Shown here: positions 18,981 to 28,380 of the stretch, piece by piece
Layout of the letters: the number at the start of each line of letters is the position of its first letter
How positions within the stretch are numbered: the stretch's first letter is position 1
Assembly (NCBI GenBank): GCA_004134985.1
Contig: REGQ01000014.1
Location: 101,083 to 165,082, forward strand
Origin: Paenibacillaceae bacterium
Lineage (GTDB): Bacteria > Bacillota > Bacilli > Paenibacillales > Paenibacillaceae
DNA length: 64,000 nucleotides
Direction: 5' to 3'
Translations under genes and position numbers: made by a program
The notes under the pieces: generated by a model
Database searches by the model: none
What the model saw: the letters and a program-made list of their open reading frames with translations, nothing else
Told to the model about the DNA's origin: nothing

Positions 18981-19592
18981 ATGCGGAAACGATTGGTTGC
19001 ATGTTGTATGCTAATTTTCTGCTTGGTATTGGGTGTACAGATTGCTGAAGCTTGCACCCCGGCCGAATGGTCATTTGATACGCTTTCGGAAGAGGCGGCA
19101 GCGGTTGTTTACGGGAAAGTATTATCGGCGGGGAAAGAAAACAGGGAGGCGATTGTTGAGGTTATTCATTATGTAGGAGGTCGGGAGGCGCCGGGAACGA
19201 TTCATTTGCCAGCTACGGTTTCAAGCCGTCGCTCCGAAGAGGACATGTGTCCCGACTTCTCGACAACGTTCGTTGAGGGAAATGCATGCCTTATTTTTCT
19301 CAGGGAGGATGATGCAGCTCCCGAATTATTGTATCGTGACCGGATGACGGTGTTGGAAACGACTGACGGGGTTGCACTTGCAGATATGCGCGGCAAGCAA
19401 GTGGAAGTGAGCGCACTGCTGCAGCAGTTTGCAGCAAACCATCATCTGACCGTCAGTGAACCTGCCTCGAATGCTGATGACTGGGGGAAGAAAGGAAAAG
19501 GAAAGCTTGCCGTGTCGACAGCGATCATCATTGCAGTCGCAGCGGGAACTGCTTTAGGAGTGAGGTATATTTTGAAACGGAAAGTTATCTAG
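18981..19592 (+). CDS. Secreted or membrane-anchored protein of unknown function
   Basis: Protein of 203 residues. A signal peptide (about 1-24, ending AEA before a Cys) leads an extracellular part with five cysteines; a C-terminal helix (AIIIAVAAGTALGVRYIL) followed by KRK would anchor it with a short basic cytoplasmic tail. ATG at 18981 lies ten bases after GGAGAAGG; a GTG just before it is in frame. No known domain was recognised, though the first half recalls cysteine-containing OB-fold proteins of the tissue-inhibitor (NTR) type, which is a guess. It stands alone upstream of fnr. Confidence 0.75.
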   Translation: MRKRLVACCMLIFCLVLGVQIAEACTPAEWSFDTLSEEAAAVVYGKVLSAGKENREAIVEVIHYVGGREAPGTIHLPATVSSRRSEEDMCPDFSTTFVEGNACLIFLREDDAAPELLYRDRMTVLETTDGVALADMRGKQVEVSALLQQFAANHHLTVSEPASNADDWGKKGKGKLAVSTAIIIAVAAGTALGVRYILKRKVI

Positions 19593-19680
19593 CTGGAGTG
19601 GACGCTCTGACCCATATGCTTCATAACTTAGCAAACTCCACGTGCCAACTGAACTTACCCAGGGTTGATATAGGGGAATG

Positions 19681-19696
19681 TGTGATTTTGCTCACA
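19681..19696. promoter_or_regulatory. Fnr/Crp-type palindrome upstream of fnr
   Basis: TGTGATTTTGCTCACA is a perfect TGTGA-N6-TCACA site, the sequence recognised by Bacillus-type Fnr. It is 110 bases before the fnr start, suggesting autoregulation. The nearest plausible -10 (TATGAT at 19765) is about 80 bases downstream, so it is not in the usual -41.5 position for that promoter. Confidence 0.7.
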
Positions 19697-19805
19697 AACA
19701 AATCAGGGAATCTCCCCCTGGCTTTTCAGGTAATCCCCCGATGACCAAAGCGAGCCTTTCAAGCTATGATGGTTATATAAGAAATAACCAGAGGGGGGAC
19801 CGAGT

Positions 19806-20573
19806 ATGAGCATCGTTTACAGGCAGGATCAACAGCAGGCTGTACATTTTGACCCCGTCAAGGTTTTGACAGCAGCGTCCAACACCCAGGCATTCACAAC
19901 ACAGCAGCTGCAGAAGCTAACAGCTTCGATGACGTGGAGAAAGCTTGAGGCTGGCGCTTTTCTGTTTTGGGAAGGGGATGTTGCTGAGACGGTTTACTGG
20001 ATACGGTCAGGGACAATGAAGCTGCGCAAATCCAATGAGGACGGAAAAGAACTGCTGTTGTCTATCGTACAAAGCGGGGACTTGATCGCTGAGCTGGATA
20101 CGCATGTCATCACGAGTCATCGATACAGCGCCGAGGCGCTGGAGTCTGTTGAAGTAGGGATGATGAGCAAGACCGAACTGGAAATGATGCTCGTACAGGA
20201 TGGCGAATTCGCTCTCCGGTTTGTCAAGTGGAGCGGGATGATGCGCCGACGGACGGAATCGAAACTCCGCGACATGCTGCTAAGCGGCAAGCAGGGAGCG
20301 CTTGCCTCGACATTGATCCGTCTTGCCAACAGCTTTGGGATCGCCACTAGCGAAGGCATCGAGCTGCATATTAAGCTGACCAATACCGAGCTTGCCGAAT
20401 TGTCCGGTACAACACGCGAAAATGTGAATCGTATGTTAAGCACGATGAAAGACGCCGGTATTATCGACAATTACGGCGGCGGCATGCTTCGCATTCATCA
20501 TATGGACGCGCTGCGCAAAATGGTCGGCTGCCGCAGTTGTCTCGCTTGCTCTGACGACATTTGCCGGGTGTGA
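19806..20573 (+). CDS. fnr: Anaerobic regulator Fnr (Crp/Fnr family) with C-terminal Fe-S cysteines
   Basis: Protein of 255 residues: an N-terminal cyclic-nucleotide-binding-like beta-barrel (about 25-140), a dimer helix, and a winged helix with the recognition helix in ELSGTTRENVNRMLSTMKD. The C-terminus carries four cysteines (Cys242, 245, 248, 253), the place where Bacillus Fnr binds its oxygen-sensitive [4Fe-4S] cluster, unlike the N-terminal cluster of E. coli. It would activate fermentation genes without oxygen. A perfect Fnr box lies upstream of itself and another upstream of adhE, the next gene, so the whole stretch is a compact anaerobic regulon. Confidence 0.92.
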   Translation: MSIVYRQDQQQAVHFDPVKVLTAASNTQAFTTQQLQKLTASMTWRKLEAGAFLFWEGDVAETVYWIRSGTMKLRKSNEDGKELLLSIVQSGDLIAELDTHVITSHRYSAEALESVEVGMMSKTELEMMLVQDGEFALRFVKWSGMMRRRTESKLRDMLLSGKQGALASTLIRLANSFGIATSEGIELHIKLTNTELAELSGTTRENVNRMLSTMKDAGIIDNYGGGMLRIHHMDALRKMVGCRSCLACSDDICRV

Positions 20574-20713
20574 TGGGGGTTGCCCGTCACACGGTCCTGC
20601 TGGCCGCCCTTGGGCGGCAGGCGTTTGCAACTCGAGCTGGATAAGCGGCAGGTCAGCGTTTTTTCGGCGGCTTGCTGCAATAAAGTCACGGGTGATTATG
20701 ACGCAACTTAATT

Positions 20714-20729
20714 TGTGAATTATTTCACA
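20714..20729. promoter_or_regulatory. Fnr box upstream of adhE
   Basis: TGTGAATTATTTCACA is a perfect TGTGA-N6-TCACA palindrome, and the symmetry extends four bases further on each side (AATT). It lies 115 bases before the adhE start. A TGATAAT at 20758-20764 could be the -10, placing the box near -49; an activating site near -41.5 would need another -10. Confidence 0.8.
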
Positions 20730-20843
20730 AATTAGCCACAGCCTTGAACAATCCTCGTGATAATAGTCACTGTAGCAGCATGCGTCCAGGCATACACTAA
20801 AAATATAAAGCGGGTGTCGAATTACCCGGGAGGAGATGAAGAA

Positions 20844-23420
20844 ATGTCAGCTAAACAAATGATTGACGATCTTCTGAAGCGTGCCAAACAGGCGAAGGAA
20901 GCTTTTATGGAGCTTGATCAGCAGCAAATTGACCACATTGTGCAGGCGATGGCGCTTTCCGGACTCGACAAGCATATGCAGCTTGCGAAGCTGGCGGTGG
21001 AAGAAACCGGCCGCGGAGTGTACGAGGATAAAATCACAAAAAACATTTTCGCAACAGAGTACATTTACCATAGCATTAAATACGATAAAACGGTTGGTGT
21101 CATTGAGGAAAACGCGCATGAGAACTATACGCTGATCGCCGAGCCGGTCGGCATTATCGCCGGGGTGACCCCGGTAACGAATCCAACCTCAACGACGATG
21201 TTCAAGGCGCTTATTGCCATCAAGACACGGAATCCGATCATCTTTGCTTTTCACCCGTCTGCACAGAACAGCTCGGCCATGGCGGCACAGACACTGCTGG
21301 ATGCAGCGGTCGCGGCAGGCGCGCCGGAGCATTGCATCAGTTGGGTAGAGCAGCCGTCAGTTGAAGCGACACAGTTGTTGATGAATCACCCAGACGTTGC
21401 GCTTGTACTTGCGACAGGAGGTTCGGCAATGGTTAAAGCAGCTTACAGCACCGGGAAACCGGCACTTGGAGTAGGTCCCGGCAATGTGCCGTGTCTGATC
21501 GACAAGACAGCGGATTTGAAGCAGGCCGTCACCGACCTGATCTTGTCCAAGACGTTCGATAACGGGATGATCTGTGCTTCCGAGCAGGCGGTCATTATTG
21601 AAGAAGCAGTCTATGAGCAGACGAAAAAAATGATGCAGGTGCTCGGATGCTACTTCCTCAATAAAGAGGAAACGGAGGCGGTATCGAAGCTTGTCATCAA
21701 CTCTGAAAAATGTGCAGTCAATGCGGTTATTGTCGGACAGTCGGCAGTGCAAATTGCACAGATGGCGGAGATCAGCGTGCCGGAGGATACGAAAATTCTC
21801 GTCGCTGAGCTGAGCGGTGTCGGTGAAGCCTACCCGTTGTCAGCGGAAAAGCTGAGCCCTGTGCTCGCGTGCTATAAGGTGAAAACGGCGGAGCTGGGTA
21901 TTGAACGTGCCGCTGAAATCGTCGCTTATGGCGGTATGGGGCATTCATCGGTCATCCATTCGAATGATCAGCGGGTGATTCAACTGTTCGCGAACCGGCT
22001 GCAAACCGGGCGGATTATCGTCAACTCGCCTTCGACTCATGGAGCAATCGGGGACATTTATAATACGAATCTCCCATCGCTGACGCTTGGCTGCGGCTCA
22101 TACGGCAGCAACTCGACAACATCGAACGTCACGGCGGTTAACCTGCTCAATATTAAACGGGTAGCCGAGCGTACGGTCAATATGCAGTGGTTCAAGATTC
22201 CGCCGAAAATTTATTTTGAAAAGGGAGCTACACAGTATTTGGCCAAAATGGCGGATATCTCGCGCGTCCTGATTGTCACCGACGAAATGATGGTGAAGCT
22301 CGGTTATGTCGATAAGGTCAACTACTACTTGCGCAAGCGCCAGCTGCCGGTTCAGGTGGAAGTCTTCTCGGATGTCGAGCCCGATCCGTCGGTCGATACC
22401 GTAACACGCGGCACGGCTGTCATGCAGCGGTTCATGCCGGATTGCATTATTGCGTTGGGCGGCGGCTCGCCGATGGATGCGGCAAAAGCAATGTGGCTGT
22501 TCTACGAATATCCGGAAACAAGCTTCGACGGACTGAAGCAGAAGTTCATGGATATCCGCAAACGGATCTATAAATATCCGCGTCTCGGCCAAAAAGCGAA
22601 ATTCGTCGCGATCCCGACAACTTCGGGAACCGGTTCGGAAGTAACTTCGTTCGCGGTCATTACTGACAAAAATCAGGGCAACACCAAGTACCCGCTCGCT
22701 GATTACGAGCTGACGCCTGATGTGGCGATCATTGATCCGGAATATGTCTACACGCTGCCGAAAACCGTCGTGGCCGACACCGGGATGGACGTTCTGACGC
22801 ATGCGATTGAAGCTTACGTATCGGTCATGGCCAATGATTACACGGATGGTTTGGCGATAAAAGCGATCCAGCTCGTCTTCGAAAATATCGAAAAATCGTT
22901 CCGTGACGGCGACCCGGTTGCCCGTGAGAAGATGCATAACGCTTCGACGATTGCGGGGATGGCATTTGCCAATGCGTTCCTCGGCATCAACCATAGTCTG
23001 GCGCATAAATTCGGTGCCGAGTTCCATACGGCGCATGGCCGTACCAATGCGATTCTGATGCCGCATGTGATTCGCTACAATGCGCAGAAGCCGACCAAGT
23101 TCACTTCGTTTCCGAAATATGACCACTTCAAGGCGGATGAGCGCTATGCGGAAATTGCCCGCATGCTGGGGCTGCCGGCCAAGTCGGTGGCGGAAGGTGT
23201 CAACAGCCTGATCAATGCGGTCAGAGGACTGAACAGAGCGCTTGGCATTCCGGAGAGCTTCGAGCTGGCAGGCGTGAACGCTGTAGAATTCGAGGCCAAA
23301 GCCGACTACTTGGCAGATCGCGCCTTCGAGGATCAATGTACAACTGCGAATCCGCGGATGCCGCTGGTTACTGAACTTGCGGTCGTGTACCGGAAAGCTT
23401 TTTACGGCAAATTTGAGTAG
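20844..23420 (+). CDS. adhE: Bifunctional acetaldehyde-CoA/alcohol dehydrogenase
   Basis: Cytoplasmic enzyme of 858 residues, close to the usual length. The N-terminal half is an acetylating aldehyde dehydrogenase (GNVPCLID, and the active-site region TFDNGMICASEQ with its Cys); the C-terminal half is an iron-containing alcohol dehydrogenase with GGGSPMDAAK and metal-binding histidines in the AHKFGAEFHTAHGR segment. Together they turn acetyl-CoA into ethanol and regenerate NAD+. ATG at 20844 follows GGAGGAG; an upstream in-frame extension is not needed. Fnr control is suggested by the box at 20714. Confidence 0.96.
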   Translation: MSAKQMIDDLLKRAKQAKEAFMELDQQQIDHIVQAMALSGLDKHMQLAKLAVEETGRGVYEDKITKNIFATEYIYHSIKYDKTVGVIEENAHENYTLIAEPVGIIAGVTPVTNPTSTTMFKALIAIKTRNPIIFAFHPSAQNSSAMAAQTLLDAAVAAGAPEHCISWVEQPSVEATQLLMNHPDVALVLATGGSAMVKAAYSTGKPALGVGPGNVPCLIDKTADLKQAVTDLILSKTFDNGMICASEQAVIIEEAVYEQTKKMMQVLGCYFLNKEETEAVSKLVINSEKCAVNAVIVGQSAVQIAQMAEISVPEDTKILVAELSGVGEAYPLSAEKLSPVLACYKVKTAELGIERAAEIVAYGGMGHSSVIHSNDQRVIQLFANRLQTGRIIVNSPSTHGAIGDIYNTNLPSLTLGCGSYGSNSTTSNVTAVNLLNIKRVAERTVNMQWFKIPPKIYFEKGATQYLAKMADISRVLIVTDEMMVKLGYVDKVNYYLRKRQLPVQVEVFSDVEPDPSVDTVTRGTAVMQRFMPDCIIALGGGSPMDAAKAMWLFYEYPETSFDGLKQKFMDIRKRIYKYPRLGQKAKFVAIPTTSGTGSEVTSFAVITDKNQGNTKYPLADYELTPDVAIIDPEYVYTLPKTVVADTGMDVLTHAIEAYVSVMANDYTDGLAIKAIQLVFENIEKSFRDGDPVAREKMHNASTIAGMAFANAFLGINHSLAHKFGAEFHTAHGRTNAILMPHVIRYNAQKPTKFTSFPKYDHFKADERYAEIARMLGLPAKSVAEGVNSLINAVRGLNRALGIPESFELAGVNAVEFEAKADYLADRAFEDQCTTANPRMPLVTELAVVYRKAFYGKFE

Positions 23421-23552
23421 ACGAGGCAACAGGAAAGTCGAAAATAGACGGCAGTACAGTTAGATCAGGCTTATATTTCATCGTGAGACGGCAAGCTCCG
23501 TCGCTGCTTGGAAAGGGCGGCGGAGCGGCCGAACGAATGGGAGGTTAGGTCC

Positions 23553-25820
23553 ATGTCTGTAGTGGAAAAAGAGGTTCAACAAACGAGAACCCAGAAAGCA
23601 TGGCAAGGTTTTAAGGGCGATAAATGGAAGCAGCGCGTCGATGTGAGGGACTTTATTGTCCGCAATATGTCGCCTTATGAGCAGGATGACGCGTTTCTTG
23701 CAGGGCCGACAGAAGCGACGGGCAAGCTATGGTCCATCGTCAGCGATCTGACCCGTCAGGAGCGCGAACGCGGCGGTGTGCTGGATATCGATACGACGCA
23801 GCCTTCCACGATCGTCTCGCATGGTCCCGGCTACCTTGACGAGCAGTTGGAGCAAATTGTCGGCGTGCAGACGGATGCGCCTTTCCGCCGCTCCATCCAG
23901 CCGCTTGGCGGCATTCGGATGGTGCAGGATGCATGCGAGGCCTACGGCTTTGAGCTGCCGAATGAGATCGTTCAGCTGTTCACGGATATCCGCAAAACGC
24001 ATAACCAGGGCGTGTTCGACGGCTACACGACCGAGATGAAGAAGGCGCGCAAAGCGGGCATTATTACCGGCTTGCCGGATGCATACGGCCGCGGACGGAT
24101 TATCGGGGATTACCGCAGGGCAGCGCTGTATGGCGTTGACCGGCTGATTGAAGAGAAGAAGCGGGATCTGCTGCTGCTCGAAGTCGATGAGCTGACCGAA
24201 GCGGTCATCCGGGCGCGCGAGGAGCATTCCGAGCAAATCCGGGCGCTGCAGGAATTGAAGCAGATGGCGGCCAAATACGGCTTTGACATTTCCCTCCCGG
24301 CCGCGAATGCGAAGGAAGCGGTGCAATGGCTGTATTTTGCCTATCTCGGTGCGATCAAGGAACAGAACGGCGCGGCGATGAGCCTTGGGCGGGTATCCAC
24401 CTTCCTCGACGTTTACATTGAGCGCGATCTGCAGGCAGGCACGCTGACAGAGAGCGAAGCGCAAGAGCTGGTGGACCATTTTGTCATGAAGCTGCGGATC
24501 GTGAAGTTTCTGCGTACGCCGGACTACAACGAACTGTTTAGTGGCGACCCGACCTGGGTAACGGAGTCGATCGGCGGCATGGCGCAGGACGGGCGGACGA
24601 TGGTGACGAAAACGTCGTTCCGGCTGCTGCATACACTGTACAATTTGGGGCCTGCCCCGGAACCGAACTTGACGGTATTGTGGTCGACGCGTCTGCCTCA
24701 AGCATTCAAGGATTATTGTGCAAAAGTATCGGTGGAGACCAGTTCGATCCAGTATGAAAATGACGATCTGATGCGGCCGCATTTTGGCGATGATTACGGG
24801 ATTGCCTGCTGCGTATCGGCGATGCGGATCGGCAAGCAGATGCAGTTTTTCGGCGCCCGCGCAAATCTGGGCAAAGCGCTGCTCTATGCGATCAACGGCG
24901 GCGTAGATGAAAAGCTTGGCATGCAGGTCGGGCCGGCGCTTGCGCCGCTCGCCGGAGATACACTCAATTATGATCAAGTGATGGAGCGGTTCGAGCAGGT
25001 GACGGAGTGGCTGGCGCGTCTGTACATGAATACGCTGAATGTGATTCATTACATGCACGACAAATACTGTTACGAGCGACTGGAGATGGCGTTGCACGAC
25101 CGGGAAATTGTCAGAACGATGGCCTGCGGCATCGCCGGATTGTCGGTTGTTGCGGACAGCTTGAGCGCGATCAAATATGCGAAGGTAAGACCTGTCCGCA
25201 ACGAACAGGGCATCGCTGTCGATTTTGAAGTGGAAGGCGATTATCCGCAGTATGGCAACAATGATTCGCGGGTGGACGATATCGCCGTCAAGCTGGTCGA
25301 AGCGTTCATGGCGAAGCTGAACAAGCACCGCGCTTACCGCGATGCGATTCCGACCCAGTCGGTGCTGACGATCACCTCGAACGTCGTCTACGGCAAAAAA
25401 ACCGGCAGCACGCCGGACGGACGCAAAGCAGGCGAGCCATTCGCGCCGGGGGCGAACCCGATGCACGGCCGCGACCGCAAGGGCGCGCTCGCTTCGCTGG
25501 CAAGTGTCGCCAAGCTGCCCTACGACCAGTCGCTGGACGGCATATCGAACACGTTCTCGATCGTGCAGAAGGCGCTGGGACGGGAAGCGGAAGATCGGGT
25601 CAGCAACTTGAGCGCGATGCTGGACGGTTATATGAAGCAGGATGCGCATCATCTGAACGTCAACGTGTTCGACCGGGCACAGTTGCTTGATGCAATGGAG
25701 CATCCGGAGAACTATCCGCAGCTTACGATCCGCGTGTCGGGCTATGCGGTCAACTTCATCAAGCTGACAAGGGAACAGCAGCTGGAAGTCGTTAACCGTA
25801 CATTCCACGGCTCGATGTAA
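23553..25820 (+). CDS. pflB: Formate C-acetyltransferase (pyruvate formate-lyase)
   Basis: Glycyl-radical enzyme of 755 residues converting pyruvate and CoA to formate and acetyl-CoA. The active-site cysteines are Cys419 and Cys420 in IACCVSAM, and the radical glycine is Gly730 in RVSGYAVNF near the C-terminus. GGGAGG precedes the ATG at 23553. It follows adhE by 132 bases with no terminator and no second Fnr box, so it may share that promoter. Its activating enzyme is directly downstream. The long open frame on the opposite strand is a codon-bias shadow. Confidence 0.97.
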   Translation: MSVVEKEVQQTRTQKAWQGFKGDKWKQRVDVRDFIVRNMSPYEQDDAFLAGPTEATGKLWSIVSDLTRQERERGGVLDIDTTQPSTIVSHGPGYLDEQLEQIVGVQTDAPFRRSIQPLGGIRMVQDACEAYGFELPNEIVQLFTDIRKTHNQGVFDGYTTEMKKARKAGIITGLPDAYGRGRIIGDYRRAALYGVDRLIEEKKRDLLLLEVDELTEAVIRAREEHSEQIRALQELKQMAAKYGFDISLPAANAKEAVQWLYFAYLGAIKEQNGAAMSLGRVSTFLDVYIERDLQAGTLTESEAQELVDHFVMKLRIVKFLRTPDYNELFSGDPTWVTESIGGMAQDGRTMVTKTSFRLLHTLYNLGPAPEPNLTVLWSTRLPQAFKDYCAKVSVETSSIQYENDDLMRPHFGDDYGIACCVSAMRIGKQMQFFGARANLGKALLYAINGGVDEKLGMQVGPALAPLAGDTLNYDQVMERFEQVTEWLARLYMNTLNVIHYMHDKYCYERLEMALHDREIVRTMACGIAGLSVVADSLSAIKYAKVRPVRNEQGIAVDFEVEGDYPQYGNNDSRVDDIAVKLVEAFMAKLNKHRAYRDAIPTQSVLTITSNVVYGKKTGSTPDGRKAGEPFAPGANPMHGRDRKGALASLASVAKLPYDQSLDGISNTFSIVQKALGREAEDRVSNLSAMLDGYMKQDAHHLNVNVFDRAQLLDAMEHPENYPQLTIRVSGYAVNFIKLTREQQLEVVNRTFHGSM

Positions 25821-25869
25821 GGCGGCAGAGAAGAAGGCAAGGCAAAGCAAAGGAAGGGAGGGGAAGGCC

Positions 25870-26610
25870 ATGACTAACCGGGAAATAGCGGACGGCAGCG
25901 TTCAGGGCCGCATCCACTCCATTGAAACGTTCGGGACGGTAGACGGTCCGGGAATCCGCTTTGTATTGTTCATGCAGGGCTGCGCGCTCCGCTGTCAATA
26001 TTGTCACAATCCGGATTCCTGGGAGCGTCAGGACGGCAAGTTGACCGATGTAGAGCAAGTGCTGGCCGAGATTGAGCCTTATGTCGATTACTATAAAGGC
26101 TCGGGTGGCGGCATCACGGTAACGGGCGGAGAGCCGACATTGCAGGCAGGCTTCGTAGCCGCCTTGTTCCGTGAATGCAAGCGGCGCTTCGGCCTCCATA
26201 CGGCGCTGGACAGCTCCGGCTTCAGCACACCCGACAATGCCAGGGAGCTGCTGGCGGCAACGGATTTGGTGCTGCTTGATTTGAAGCAGCTTGATCCGGA
26301 GCGCCACATCGCCTTGACGACCCAGCCGAATGAACGGATTCTGGCGTTCGCCAAATATTTGTCCGACAACGGGCACCAGATGTGGGTGCGTCATGTGCTG
26401 ATCCCCGGCGTTACCGACCGGCAGGAGGATCTGGTCCGCCTCGGCGAGTTCATTCGCTCGCTGCAAGGCGTTCTGAAGTTCGAACTGCTGCCCTACCATC
26501 GAATGGGCGTTTACAAGTGGCAGGAGCTTGGCCTGTCTTACCCGCTGGAAGGCGTGAAGACGCCGACGGATATGGAAGTATCGCGGGCAAAACGGCTGAT
26601 CAATGTGTAA
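25870..26610 (+). CDS. pflA: Pyruvate formate-lyase-activating enzyme
   Basis: Radical SAM enzyme of 246 residues that installs the glycyl radical on pyruvate formate-lyase. The cluster-binding motif CALRCQYCHNPDSW has the CxxxCxxC spacing, and GGGITVTGGEPTLQ is the SAM-binding GGE segment. It starts 49 bases after pflB behind a purine-rich GGAGGGGAAGG, and a strong terminator follows, so adhE-pflB-pflA probably ends here. Confidence 0.97.
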   Translation: MTNREIADGSVQGRIHSIETFGTVDGPGIRFVLFMQGCALRCQYCHNPDSWERQDGKLTDVEQVLAEIEPYVDYYKGSGGGITVTGGEPTLQAGFVAALFRECKRRFGLHTALDSSGFSTPDNARELLAATDLVLLDLKQLDPERHIALTTQPNERILAFAKYLSDNGHQMWVRHVLIPGVTDRQEDLVRLGEFIRSLQGVLKFELLPYHRMGVYKWQELGLSYPLEGVKTPTDMEVSRAKRLINV

Positions 26611-26710
26611 CAGAGTCGTCTAGTTGATGCTGATGCGGAGCAAATGACAAATTGCGAATCAATGGAATCATTGGACGAACCGAATTAAAAGTAACATAGC
26701 ATTTTATCGA

Positions 26711-26757
26711 AGCACACCGGGAAGCGGCTGATGGCCGCGCCCCCGGTGTGCTTTTTT
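26711..26757 (+). terminator. Rho-independent terminator after pflA
   Basis: AGCACACCGGG (26711-26721) pairs perfectly with CCCGGTGTGCT (26742-26752), and six T bases follow. It lies 100 bases after the pflA stop. Confidence 0.9.
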
Positions 26758-26924
26758 ATTGCATTAGCAGGGAGCCGGTCACTGTAGCTAGCTGATTCTA
26801 CTTAAGAGAGCGGCCGGAGTTGCTGTATAATCGAAAAAATCGAGCGTGGTAAGCTCGGCGGGTAATGGGTACACGGTTAAAGCAGATAAGCTCATGCCGT
26901 TCAAAACCTGCTGTGCTAATATTC

Positions 26925-27110
26925 GAGGAAACACATTCCGCTAATTGGCTCAAAGCAAGAGAAATGCAACTTTGGTGGCCACTCAATCCGTTATTTGGAG
27001 AAAATGAGCTTAAAACGGCAGTTTTTGTAGAAATAACGGAATGTGTGTCCTCGAAAACCTCGAAAAGGGTGGTTTTCGGGGGAATAACGGAACGTCTGGC
27101 CGCTCACTTG
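26925..27110. repeat. Dispersed stem-loop repeat, copy B
   Basis: TTCGAGGAAACACATTCCG (26923 on) is the inverted partner of CGGAATGTGTGTCCTCGAA (about 27037 on), enclosing roughly 95 bases that include CAATCCGTTATTTGGAG. A second direct arm, AATAACGGAACGTCTGGCCG, follows near 27091. The parts and order match copy A at 18331. Neither copy has coding capacity with a ribosome binding site. Confidence 0.6.
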
Positions 27111-27167
27111 GTGCCCGCTGTAAATTGTGGAAAAACGATGGCAAGCAGCAATCTCTGCCAGCAGTTT

Positions 27168-27176
27168 TGCTATAAT
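27168..27176 (+). promoter_or_regulatory. Extended -10 promoter element
   Basis: TGCTATAAT, with TTTT before it, is the same extended -10 seen before the second kinase gene. It is 153 bases before the response regulator start; no good -35 accompanies it. Confidence 0.5.
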
Positions 27177-27328
27177 GGAGCAAACTATGTTTAAACTAAG
27201 AGGTTATAAGAGTTTAAACAATTATAATCCCGCTTGTATTACGCAATCTCGCTTGTATTACGCAGAGAGACGTTTCGCTCCTCCCACCAGAGACGGCGAA
27301 GTCATTTGCATTTGGGGAGGAACTCAAG

Positions 27329-28042
27329 ATGAACAGTTACTGCATCGCCGTTGTGGACGATGATCAGCATATACGCGAATTGGTGGAAGCCTATTTGCGC
27401 AAGGAGAATTACCGGACAGTTGGGCTAAGCACCGCGGAGGAAGCCTGGCAGCTATGGAAATCGAATCCGCCTGATATGTGGGTGCTCGATATTATGCTGC
27501 CCGGGATGGATGGGTATGAATTTTGCAGGCGAATCCGCAATGAGGCGGAGGTGCCGATTATTATGATATCCGCCCGGGATAACGAGGTGGACAAAATTTT
27601 GGGTTTGGAGCTTGGAACGGATGACTATATGGTCAAGCCGTTCAGTCCCCGCGAGCTGGTAGCGCGGGTCAAGCGGCAGTTGGGGCGCATGCACAAGCTG
27701 CAGCAATCGATGCATGCCAGCCAGCCGGTTTCATCCAGCCAGTCTATTGAAGTTGGTCAGCTTCAACTGCTGGTAGAAGAGCGGCGCGCATTCTGGAGCG
27801 GGGAAGAGGTGGACGTCACTTCCAAGGAGTTTGCCCTGCTGAAAGTGCTAGCTGAACGTCCGAACCGGGCGTTTGCCAGGGACGAGGTGTTGACGATGCT
27901 TTGGGGAGACGATTATTTCGGCAGTGATCGAGCCGTCGATCATCTGATCAAGCGGCTGCGCAAAAAAATCGAACAGCTGCCCGTTGAGGCCGTATGGGGC
28001 CATGGCTACCGCTTGCGGATGGAAGGGGCGGAATCGGTATGA
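27329..28042 (+). CDS. Response regulator, OmpR/PhoB family, without an adjacent kinase
   Basis: Protein of 237 residues: receiver domain with Asp54 in WVLDIMLPG and the conserved Lys in MVKPFSPRE, then a winged-helix OmpR-type DNA-binding domain (DHLIKRLRKKIEQ, WGHGYRLRM). GGGGAGG precedes the ATG. In most such loci a sensor kinase gene follows at once; here 338 bases of non-coding DNA and then PEP carboxylase follow, so it is an orphan or its kinase was lost or lies elsewhere. The target is unknown. Confidence 0.92.
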   Translation: MNSYCIAVVDDDQHIRELVEAYLRKENYRTVGLSTAEEAWQLWKSNPPDMWVLDIMLPGMDGYEFCRRIRNEAEVPIIMISARDNEVDKILGLELGTDDYMVKPFSPRELVARVKRQLGRMHKLQQSMHASQPVSSSQSIEVGQLQLLVEERRAFWSGEEVDVTSKEFALLKVLAERPNRAFARDEVLTMLWGDDYFGSDRAVDHLIKRLRKKIEQLPVEAVWGHGYRLRMEGAESV

Positions 28043-28380
28043 TCGGAAGATACGTGCAATGACTGCACCGGGCTGCACTGGTCCTGAATGTGCGCCATTG
28101 GTTCGGAATGTACGCAATGATCTGCAGGACTGCATAGTTTGCATCGGTCGTAATTTTAGAAGCAAAGCATGTCTTTAGTGTGGATGATCGCTCCGAGCTA
28201 ACCGAAATTTGCCGACTGAAATGCCGGACGAAAGCGCCAAATCAGCCTTATCATACACATTGCCAAAAGAAGCCGGGAGCGGAATCGTGCCTAAGGGCTT
28301 CAACCGCTCCGCATTTTGTAGTATGATGTAGAAAGCGAAAAAGCGTCAGGATACAGCGATGCAAAACAGGAGGAAAGTTA
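28043..28380. other. Intergenic stretch with a weak terminator-like hairpin
   Basis: No gene could be supported here. GGAGCGG at 28276 pairs with CCGCTCC at 28304-28310, followed by GCATTTTG, which is a weak terminator for the response regulator. AGGAGGAAAG near the end is the ribosome binding site of PEP carboxylase. No remnant of a histidine kinase could be read. Confidence 0.5.

Noticed and set aside
20600..20625. GC-rich hairpin after fnr as terminator
   Set aside because: GCCGCCC/GGGCGGC is a good stem but no T-run follows, so termination is doubtful.
23727..25871. Very long open frame (714 codons) on the minus strand opposite pflB
   Set aside because: It is the codon-bias shadow of pflB; it lacks a ribosome binding site and its product, rich in Arg, His and Gln, resembles no protein. 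Similar shadows lie opposite adhE, ppc and the sugar genes.
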